64,000 bases of DNA, from IMG/VR virus record IMGVR_UViG_3300050015_000167, positions 112,795 through 176,794 of that record; one strand, 5' to 3'. Of the stretch, positions 39,701-48,800 are shown in pieces; the first letter of the stretch is position 1, and every line of letters starts with the position of its first letter. This DNA is from a virus. Both the position numbers and the translations under genes were made by a program. The notes beneath the pieces were generated by a model that saw only the letters and a list, made by a program, of their open reading frames with translations, was not told where the DNA came from and did not search any database.

Positions 39701-41488
39701 ATGGCTAATTCTTCATTCTCTAATAAATTACAAATTTCGGAGTTGGACTTTGATGCCATCAAGTTAGCTCTCCAAAATTATCTTTCTGCCCAGTCACAAT
39801 TTACGGATTACAATTTTGAGGGATCCGGTCTTTCTGTAATCTTAAATATACTTTCATATAATACTCACTACTTATCATATTATTTAAATATGGTTGCCAA
39901 TGAGATGTTTCTTGATTCGGCTGATAGAAGAGAGAGTATTGTATCCTTGGCAAAAACTTTAGGATATACTCCACGTTCAAGAAAAGCAGCACAAGCATTA
40001 ATCAATATTGTTATTACTCCTCCAGGGAGTCCAACACCACCGGCAACATTAACTTTGGATAAAAATACCAGATTTAATAGTTCGGTTAATGGAGTGGTTT
40101 ATACTTTCGTTACATTAGAAGCTGTAACGGCATCTTTAATTTCCTCAAGTTACACTTTTAATAATGTTGTGGTTCAAGAAGGTATTCCATATACATTCAA
40201 ATATACAGTAAATAATACTACTCCCGTAAGATATATTATTCCAAATTCTGGTGTTGATACTTCTACTCTCAATGTAAGAGTACAAGATAGCTCTCAAAGT
40301 GCTTTAATTACCACATTCAATTTGGCTACAGATATTAACGTATTAGATGGAACAGCTAACGCTTATTTCTTACAAGAAATTGAAAATGAAACTTATGAAG
40401 TTTATTTTGGAGATGGAATATTAGGTAAGTTACTTCAAGATGGAAATATAGTTTATCTTGATTTTGTAAATTGTAATGGAGATGCTGCCAACTTTGCTAA
40501 CGTTTTCACACCCGCAAGCGCATTTAATGGTGTTGTAGTTATTACCACAGTAAATGCTGCCGCCGGCGGTGCAGAACGAGAAACAAACGATAGTATCCGT
40601 TTTAGTGCTCCTAAAAATTATCAGACACAAAATCGGGCTGTTACTGCCGGAGATTATAAAACAATAATCACCAGAGAATATCCTAATGTTTCGAGTGTTG
40701 CTGTATGGGGTGGAGAAACAAATGTACCACCACAGTATGGAAAAGTTTTTATTAGCTTGAAACCAGTACAAGGATATGTAATTACACAACTAACTAAAAA
40801 TAGTATTGTGACCAATATTTTACAAAAAAGGAATATAGTTTCAATTATTCCAGTAGTTATTGATCCGGATTATATTTTCCTTATTGTGAATTCTCTTGTT
40901 AAATATACCGCACAGGATACTACGAAAACAGCCGACCAAATTAAAGCATTGGTTATTTCTTCTATTGAAAATTTCGCACAAACAAACATCGATCAATTCG
41001 ATAGTATTTTCCGTTATACAAAATTGACAGGAACAATAGATGCTACAGATCCTTCAATTACAAATAACCTAACATCAATTTTGATGAAGAAAATATTTGC
41101 TCCACGATTAAATATAATGGATACATATACTATTCAATTTGTGAATGCTGTAGTTCCTAAAACATTGTCAAGTTCGGCATTCGTAGATACTTTAGATCCA
41201 TCTTATGCTACAGGAGACCAATACTTCTTTGATGATGATGGTTTAGGAGTTGTCAGAATTTATAAGTTTGTAGGACCAATAAAAACTTATACAAAACCTA
41301 ATGCCGGTTCGGTAAATTATTCTACAGGAATAGTAACATTGAATAATTTCCGACCATCAGATGTTATTGATTCTTCCAAGAATTTGAATATCATTATGCA
41401 GCCTCAAATTAATGATGTTGTTCCCGTAAGAAACAATATTATCGTTATAGATGCCGCAGATATTATAGTAAATACACAGGTAAATTAA
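39701..41488 (+). CDS. 6: Baseplate wedge protein, gp6-like
   Basis: LSYNTHYLSYYLNMVANEMFLDSADRRESIVSLAKTLGYTPRS is the conserved N-terminal region of gp6, and NDSIRFSAPKNYQTQNRAVTAGDYKTII follows in the J-like part. Length 595 versus 660 in T4. gp6 dimers tie wedges into the ring. Its stop overlaps the gp7 start by one base. Confidence 0.9.
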   Translation: MANSSFSNKLQISELDFDAIKLALQNYLSAQSQFTDYNFEGSGLSVILNILSYNTHYLSYYLNMVANEMFLDSADRRESIVSLAKTLGYTPRSRKAAQALINIVITPPGSPTPPATLTLDKNTRFNSSVNGVVYTFVTLEAVTASLISSSYTFNNVVVQEGIPYTFKYTVNNTTPVRYIIPNSGVDTSTLNVRVQDSSQSALITTFNLATDINVLDGTANAYFLQEIENETYEVYFGDGILGKLLQDGNIVYLDFVNCNGDAANFANVFTPASAFNGVVVITTVNAAAGGAERETNDSIRFSAPKNYQTQNRAVTAGDYKTIITREYPNVSSVAVWGGETNVPPQYGKVFISLKPVQGYVITQLTKNSIVTNILQKRNIVSIIPVVIDPDYIFLIVNSLVKYTAQDTTKTADQIKALVISSIENFAQTNIDQFDSIFRYTKLTGTIDATDPSITNNLTSILMKKIFAPRLNIMDTYTIQFVNAVVPKTLSSSAFVDTLDPSYATGDQYFFDDDGLGVVRIYKFVGPIKTYTKPNAGSVNYSTGIVTLNNFRPSDVIDSSKNLNIIMQPQINDVVPVRNNIIVIDAADIIVNTQVN

Positions 41489-43935
41489 TGTTGAATAATA
41501 TCAGCCAATATACAAGAATACAACCTGGCGCTACTCAAAATATCAGAGATAATTATCCAATAATACTCGATTTTTTGACGGCATACTATGAGTGGTTGGA
41601 AACAGATTATGATATTTATACTTACTATGTGGATCCTATAAATGGTAAAGATTCGAATTCTGGAAAAGCAATTAATCAAGCATGGAAAACAACAGAACAT
41701 TCTGATATTGTAGTTTTAGATCCTGGACAGACTATCGGATATAATCAATTTGGTGTATGGGTTTTATATCGTACTCCAGGTATGACAGCAAATATGTCCG
41801 ATATGTTAATAGAGTTTATGACGGCAACTCCAGAAGAATTTACAGGGAAATTAATAATAGGACAGACACCTGGTCTAATACCAACAATATTAAATTTATT
41901 AGAACAACGAGATGTTGATAAATCTTTTGAAAGATTTTTGGTATATTTTGAAAAGGAATATCTCTTAAATATTCCTGTAGATATTTTAGCCGATCCCAGA
42001 AAATTAATCAAACACATTAAAGATTTTAATTTAGCAAGAGGATCAGAAAAATCTTTTCAATTATTATTTCGTATTTTGTATAATGATTCTGTCAAATTTT
42101 ATTATCCAAAAATTGATATTATCAAACCATCAGACGGTAAATGGACAGTAGATACTGTTATTCGAACAACTACAACCAATGATACCAAAGAATTCATTGC
42201 GCGGGTAATTACTGGAGTAACATCGCACGCAACAGCATTCGTTGAAAATGTTGTTCAGAAACAAATTAGTGCTTCTTTAGTAAGTGAGATTTATATTACC
42301 AATTTAGTTGGAGTATTTGATATAGGGGAAACTATAGCAGTAGTTCTCCCAAATAATACTACAGTTAATGAAACTGTTTATGGATTAGTTACAGGAGCAA
42401 CAATAACTAATCCTGGGTCAGGATATCAACCTGATGATATAATTGTAATTACTGGATCAAATCAAACAGGAGTTTTAGCTATAGATTTTGTTGATGGAAA
42501 TGAACGTGGAAGAGTTGTACAAGCTAATTCTGCTAATTACCCTCAACCGGCATCTATACAATTAGCAACCACAGCATCAAATATTGATAATTTTTACAAC
42601 AATACCTTTTTAACAATCATTGATGGAAAAGGTGCGGGTCAAGTTAAGAAAATTATCGATTATATTGGAGTAAATCGCGCGGCAATTCTTGAAACAGATT
42701 GGAATATTATTCCTGATGTTACAAGTCATTATAATATTGTTTTGGGAAATGTACATTCTGTAAAAGTCAAAGATTTTGGAATAGGATATACTACACCTAT
42801 TGCTGCTGATTTTTCAGTCGCAGGAAATGGTGATGCTACTGGTACGATTACTGTAGGTGCTGTTGGTAGATATACTGGTAGATTCGTTGATGATAGTGGT
42901 TTCTTAAGCGATCACAAATATATCCAAGATAGTTTCTTTTATCAAGATTTTTCCTATGTTTTGAAAGTACATGAAACATTGGTAACTTATAAAAATGTAG
43001 TAGAAAATCTTTTACATCCAGCTTCTTTGGCATTATTTGGTAATTATGAAATTGATGGAATTAATCTTACGAGAAAAATTCGACCTCTTTCAGGAGAAGT
43101 AATAACAAAAGCATTTAGTGGTGCGTTACCTACAAGAGGATTAATTGCCCAATATGATATGATCGAAAATCTATTGGATACTCAATTACTCTTTGACGTT
43201 AGTGGTGCTTACCCTAATGGAATTAATATTGATATTGGATCATTACATTCAAGTGATATAAATGATCCTTTATTTGTTCCAGGTATTGGAATAGATTGTA
43301 CAAATACCTATATTAATGGAAATATTATACCAATCGACAATACAGCGCAAACTATTATTGTGGTAGCTAAATCTCAAGTTATGCATCCTGTTTCTGGAGT
43401 TATTGGAACAATTGATAATCCTTCAGATTCAAGTGTTACAGGTTTTCAAATTGCTGTTGATGTAGATGGAAGTTTATTATTTAGATCTCAAAAGATTAAT
43501 AGTCCTTTTGTTCGTAATGATCTAATAGCAGCATATCCACCAGCATCAATTAATACAACAGATTATTTCTTTGCCGCTTTGAGATACAATAATAATACTC
43601 TTATTGGAAATTTAAATCAATTACCATCTATATTGAAAACTTATGGAAGTGATATCGATGCTTCTAATTTCTTGGTTAATTCTCGTGGTTATTATATGGG
43701 TATAGGTGGATATCACCCAAGTTTATCATCTCCTGATCTTTATGGGATGGGTTTAGCTGGATCAACGATTCCCCATGTGGGTAGTGTCTCTGTACCAACA
43801 GCAATTTATACTGGGTATTTTGATGGCATACTTAGCTACGCAATCATTTATAATGTTTTCTTAACCGATACAGAAATAAGTAATGCTTTCCAATATTTGA
43901 AAGGCGTTATGCTTGGAAGAGGAATAGCATTATAA
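41488..43935 (+). CDS. 7: Baseplate wedge protein, gp7-like, with C-terminal lectin-like domain
   Basis: The first ~540 residues match gp7 of environmental T4-like phages: DNYPIILDFLTAYYEWLE, KHIKDFNLARGSEKSFQLLFRILYND and KIDIIKPSDGKW. After about residue 540 a new ~270-residue region (LIAQYDMIENLLDTQLLFDVSG, FFAALRYNNNTLIGNLNQ, YFDGILSYAIIYNVFLTDTEIS) has the pattern of a LamG/concanavalin-like jelly roll, often carbohydrate-binding. The extension may help adsorption. Confidence 0.8.
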   Translation: MLNNISQYTRIQPGATQNIRDNYPIILDFLTAYYEWLETDYDIYTYYVDPINGKDSNSGKAINQAWKTTEHSDIVVLDPGQTIGYNQFGVWVLYRTPGMTANMSDMLIEFMTATPEEFTGKLIIGQTPGLIPTILNLLEQRDVDKSFERFLVYFEKEYLLNIPVDILADPRKLIKHIKDFNLARGSEKSFQLLFRILYNDSVKFYYPKIDIIKPSDGKWTVDTVIRTTTTNDTKEFIARVITGVTSHATAFVENVVQKQISASLVSEIYITNLVGVFDIGETIAVVLPNNTTVNETVYGLVTGATITNPGSGYQPDDIIVITGSNQTGVLAIDFVDGNERGRVVQANSANYPQPASIQLATTASNIDNFYNNTFLTIIDGKGAGQVKKIIDYIGVNRAAILETDWNIIPDVTSHYNIVLGNVHSVKVKDFGIGYTTPIAADFSVAGNGDATGTITVGAVGRYTGRFVDDSGFLSDHKYIQDSFFYQDFSYVLKVHETLVTYKNVVENLLHPASLALFGNYEIDGINLTRKIRPLSGEVITKAFSGALPTRGLIAQYDMIENLLDTQLLFDVSGAYPNGINIDIGSLHSSDINDPLFVPGIGIDCTNTYINGNIIPIDNTAQTIIVVAKSQVMHPVSGVIGTIDNPSDSSVTGFQIAVDVDGSLLFRSQKINSPFVRNDLIAAYPPASINTTDYFFAALRYNNNTLIGNLNQLPSILKTYGSDIDASNFLVNSRGYYMGIGGYHPSLSSPDLYGMGLAGSTIPHVGSVSVPTAIYTGYFDGILSYAIIYNVFLTDTEISNAFQYLKGVMLGRGIAL

Positions 43936-43938
43936 ATG

Positions 43939-43945
43939 CTAAATA
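43939..43945 (+). promoter_or_regulatory. Late promoter CTAAATA
   Basis: Eight bases before the gp8 ATG. Confidence 0.5.
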
Positions 43946-43953
43946 ATTAAGAC

Positions 43954-45288
43954 ATGAATAAAGCTTTAGAAAATAACCAATTTCGAATCTATTCAACCCA
44001 AGCTTTCTTGGAAAAATTATTAGAGACACAACTTTCTGTTAATAATCTTTATGTATGGATAGGAAAAACTTCTCCTTGGAGTAATGATGCGAACCCAGAT
44101 CAACCATGGGATACAGTATCTTCTCGGATTGGTTCTTTCTTTGATATGTTGGCCGCAAAGAAAGTATCTCCTTCTGATGGTATTTTAGTCATACCGAGAA
44201 ATGATTGGACAGCAAGTACCGTCTATGCCCAATATTCAGATTTAGGTGCTGTATATTCTGGAATCTATTATGACCAATATGAACCATTAACAGCATCAGC
44301 ACCATTTTATGTTATTACGGATGAATTTAATGTTTATAAATGTTTGAATAACAATAATGGTGGAACTTCTTCAATTAAACCTACGGGCACAGGAACTACT
44401 CCAATTATAACGGCTGACGGGTATCATTGGAAATTTATGTTCCAAGTATCATCTACTAATGTTCAAAAGTTTTTATCAGATTTTTGGATTCCAATTTATA
44501 CTTTGAAAAATAATGATGGATCATTACAATGGTCAGTACAAGCAACTGCTATTTCTGGTTCAATTGAAACAATTCAAGTCACCAATGGTGGAACAAGTTA
44601 TACCAGTGATCCTTCAGTTACAATAACAGGAGATGGTATAAATTGTACGGCTTCAGCTAATAGAACAGGAACAGTAGTAACTAGTATCACAGTATTAACT
44701 CCAGGTACAGGTTATACAAATGCAACCGTAACAATTGGTGGTCCTGGTAATAATGCGGCAGCACACGCAATCATTAGTCCTCCTGGTGGTCATGGTTCTG
44801 ATCCAATTAATGAATTAGGTGCTATGTATGCTATGGTTGATGTCACTTTCAATTACGAAGAATCAGGAAAAGTTACTATTGATAATGATTATCGTAAATT
44901 TGGTTTATTATTGAATCCTATTAAATTTGGAACAGTTCTTAATTATACTGCATTATTAGCAGATATGACTACAAAAATCACAATCGGTAGCATTACAGGA
45001 GTTTATAGTCCCGACGATATAGTTACCGGGGGAACTAGTCTTGCTACCGCAAAGGTCGTAGATTTCAACAGCGTAACAAATATAGTTCGATTGATAGAAG
45101 TTGTTGGAACTTTTGTTATTGGTGAAACTTTGACAGATATTACATCTTCTGCCATTTCAACAACTTCCGCAATCGTTTCTCCTGATATTCAACCAAATAC
45201 AGGATTAATTCTTACAACCGAACATATGTCTCCGGTAACAAGAGCATCAAACCAGATAGAAGATGTAAAAATCGTGGTACCCTTCTAG
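43954..45288 (+). CDS. 8: Baseplate wedge protein, gp8-like
   Basis: NNLYVWIGKTSPWSNDANPDQPWDT and FFDMLAAKKVSPSDGILVIPRNDW, then EFNVYKCLNNNNGG, are classic gp8 features. A repeated Gly-rich beta module (VTNGGTSYTSDPSVTITG, TPGTGYTNATVTIGGPG) occupies residues ~205-270. Length 444 versus 334 in T4, owing to that insert. Confidence 0.88.
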   Translation: MNKALENNQFRIYSTQAFLEKLLETQLSVNNLYVWIGKTSPWSNDANPDQPWDTVSSRIGSFFDMLAAKKVSPSDGILVIPRNDWTASTVYAQYSDLGAVYSGIYYDQYEPLTASAPFYVITDEFNVYKCLNNNNGGTSSIKPTGTGTTPIITADGYHWKFMFQVSSTNVQKFLSDFWIPIYTLKNNDGSLQWSVQATAISGSIETIQVTNGGTSYTSDPSVTITGDGINCTASANRTGTVVTSITVLTPGTGYTNATVTIGGPGNNAAAHAIISPPGGHGSDPINELGAMYAMVDVTFNYEESGKVTIDNDYRKFGLLLNPIKFGTVLNYTALLADMTTKITIGSITGVYSPDDIVTGGTSLATAKVVDFNSVTNIVRLIEVVGTFVIGETLTDITSSAISTTSAIVSPDIQPNTGLILTTEHMSPVTRASNQIEDVKIVVPF

Positions 45289-45297
45289 GAAGAATTA

Positions 45298-45305
45298 CAT
45301 AAATA
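45298..45305 (+). promoter_or_regulatory. Late promoter CATAAATA
   Basis: Five bases before the GIY-YIG ATG. Confidence 0.6.
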
Positions 45306-45310
45306 CTATT

Positions 45311-45880
45311 ATGTACTTGATTTATAAAATTACTAACGAAAAAACAGGAAAATCTTATATAGGATATACCTCTAAAACGATAGAAGATCGTTGGAAAATT
45401 CATTTAAAGTTTTCTAAAAGGAAAAATAATAAAAATCATTTTTCTTGTGCTATTCGTAAATATAATTTATCAGATTGGAAAAAAGAAATTTTAATTTCTA
45501 AAATTAAAAATATTCAAGAAGCAGAAAGAAAAGAAATTGAAATGATTTCCAAATATGATACCTATAAAAATGGTTATAATTCAACATTAGGTGGTATAGG
45601 TCTTAAAGAAACAACTGAATTAGTTAGAAAAAATATGTCGGTTTCAGCTAAAAAAGCATATAAAAATAATCCAAATTTACGAGAAATAAAAAGAAATATT
45701 ATAGGATTAGAAATAAGAGCTAAAACTTGGAATTTAATTTTACCTAATAAAAAATATGTTAGTATTTTTAATCTTAAAAAATATTGCCGTCAACACGATT
45801 TGAATTATGGTTCATTGTTTTGGGCTCTTAACAATAAAAAAGAATATAAGGGCATAAAACTTCAAAAGGAAAGCAAATAA
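45311..45880 (+). CDS. GIY-YIG homing endonuclease with IENR1-like tail
   Basis: MYLIYKITNEKTGKSYIGYTSK provides the GIY/YIG strands, CAIRKYNLSDWKKEIL and EAERKEIEMISKYDT the catalytic helices. It lacks the long NUMOD3 array and ends with a short DNA-binding module (IFNLKKYCRQHDLN, NNKKEYKGIKL). Very AT-rich compared with gp8 and its downstream neighbour. Confidence 0.85.
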   Translation: MYLIYKITNEKTGKSYIGYTSKTIEDRWKIHLKFSKRKNNKNHFSCAIRKYNLSDWKKEILISKIKNIQEAERKEIEMISKYDTYKNGYNSTLGGIGLKETTELVRKNMSVSAKKAYKNNPNLREIKRNIIGLEIRAKTWNLILPNKKYVSIFNLKKYCRQHDLNYGSLFWALNNKKEYKGIKLQKESK

Positions 45881-45881
45881 T

Positions 45882-48800
45882 ATGCCACTTACATTTAATA
45901 CAAATCCATATTTCGATGATACCGATCCTTCAAGTGATTTTTATAAAGTGCTTTTTCGACCGGGCTACGCTCTACAGACAAGAGAATTAAATGGCCTTCA
46001 ATCGATATTGGAAGAACAGATCGCAAGATTTGGTAATCATATATTTGTTGAAGGAAGTATGGTTATTCCTGGTCAAATCGCATACGATCAAAATTTGGCT
46101 TTTGTTAAAGTTAATGCGACCTTCGGTGGCCCCATAGTTGATTATGATGTTATCGATCCTTTAGTTACAGGAACAATTGTACAAATTAAAGGAGTCACAA
46201 CTGGTGTTGTGGCCCAGGTTATTCAAGTTGCCAGAGATATTAATACCCTTTATGTTAAATACGTAGCAACAGGAACTAACAATACAACAGGTATATTTGG
46301 TGACAATGAAATCCTCAAATTACTTCCATCTAATACAAATATTTGCCAATCTATTGTAACATCTTCTACTGGTATTACCGCATCAGCATCTATTCAAGAT
46401 GGAATTTATTTTATATTTGGGAAATTCATGAGTGTTTATTCCCAAATAATCAGATTAACAGATTATAATTCAACTCCCAGTGTAAGAGTTGGTTTGCAAG
46501 TCGTTGAATCATTTGTAACACCAGAAAGTGATCCAAGTTTGAATGATAATGCTTCTGGTTCAACAAATTTTGCGGCCCCTGGAGCACATAGATATAAAGC
46601 TGAATTAGTTTTAACCGCAATAGACATTAATGCTATTACGGATGAAAATTTCGTTGAATTATTACGAGTTGTTAATGGAACAGTTCAATCTAAAGTTGAG
46701 ACTACCATTTATAGTGAAATTGAAAAAACATTGGCACGGAGAACATATGATGCTAATGGTGATTTCATTACTACACCATTCGCTTTTGATTTACATGAAC
46801 ATTTATTAAGTGGAACAAATGGTGGAATATTTACATCAGGACAAGGTGGAGATGAAACTAAACTTGCTTTAGGTATTGAACCAGGAAAAGCCTATGTTCA
46901 AGGACATGAAATTCAAACAATTTCTAAACAATATATTAATCTTAATAAGGCACGCAGCACAAACTTTTTTCAAAATAGTCACACAAGAGCCTATTTAGGA
47001 AATTATGTTTATATTAATCGTTTATTTGCCATGCCAAATTATGATACATGGCCTACGGTTAATTTATATGATACTCCTATTGTAACTGATGGAGTTGCAC
47101 CAGTAGTATCACCAATTGGAACAGCAACAGTTCGTGGTTTAGAATTTCATAGTGGAGTATTCCAATCAATTAGTAATCCTGGTCCAATCTTTAAATGTTT
47201 CCTTGCAGATATTAATATCACAACACCCAATAAATCTACAATTGACATACATTCATTAGCAGTTTCAGATGGAACATTATTAACAACCGCTAATGTACTT
47301 TCACAAGTAGATATTGTTAATGTTGTAGGTAATTTTTCACCAACAGCAACAATTACAAATGGTGCATTAGTAGAAACAATTTATGCTTGGGATACAACCA
47401 ATAATCTATTATTGACTTTACCAAATACCACACCAATTCCTACAAATTTTCCTATTGTGTCTTCATCTACAGGAACAGCTAATATTTTACAACGTATCAC
47501 ATTATTTGATACTTCAAATAATATTTTAGTATATACTTTACCACAATCTGTGGTATCTACTGTACGAGACCAAAATAACAATGTTACAACCACATACTCT
47601 TATAGAAAGGTATTTACTCCAGTTGCTACAACTGCGGGACAAGTAACCTTTGCTACAGGAGTTAATGAAGTTTTTGCGTCCTTATCTATCAGTGATTATG
47701 TGGCATCTATTGAATCAGGAGCAAATGCGGGAACATTAATTGATGTAACGAATTCCAGTCCTATTTTCGCATCAGGATTAACACAATTAATATTCAATAC
47801 ACCTCCTGGAACTACAATTAAACTTTCAGCTACAGTAGTTAAAGAAATTTCTGCGGAAAAAACAAAGACTTTGAATACCCAAAATTTGACCGTTGCTTCA
47901 CCAGGAGCAATAGTTAATTTGGGACGCGCTGACATTTATACGATTACTGGTGTTTGGATTGGAACAAATAATACAGGTCAAGAAATTACATCTTGGTATA
48001 AATTAGATAATGGACAACGAGATAATCGGTATGATTTTGGATCATTAACACTTCAACCAGGATTTACATCTCCAACATCTATCTATATTACCTATACATA
48101 TTTTTCACATAGTGGTGGAGATTATTTCTGTGTGAATAGTTATAATAATTTTGGTTCATTTACAGACTGGTATTCACGTATTCCTTCTTATAATCAATTT
48201 GCATTACGTGATTGTTTAGATTTTCGTCCTCGTGTAGATGATATTTCTGTATTCCCACCAGTGGGACCAGTACCAACAACACCTACGTATATTTCAGGTA
48301 TTGGTAAATTAGTTAAACCTAACGATGATGTGGTTACAGATTTTTCTTATTATTTGGCTCGTATAGATAAAATCTATCTATCAGATACAGGATTTTTTAC
48401 CGTAATAGAAGGAACACCGGCATTAGCACCATTGGCACCACCTAATCCATTAATTGGAATGTTAGTGGCTGTTATTACTTACTCTGCCTATACATTTTCA
48501 CCAAAATTTGTTTCTATTAAATCTATTCCTAATAAAGTATTTCCTATGAATGCTATAGGAAAATTAGAGAAACGAATTGAAAATTTGGAATATTATACAG
48601 AATTGAATCTATTAGAACAACAGACCGCATCATTTAATGTTCCTGATTCTACTACAGGTTTAGATCGTTTCAAATCTGGATTTGTGGTTGATCGATTCGT
48701 AGATATGTCCATTGCAGATTTTAATAATACCGATACAAAATTTTCAATTGATGCCCCTAATGGCATTATGCGTCCTACTTATGGATCAAATGCTATTAAT

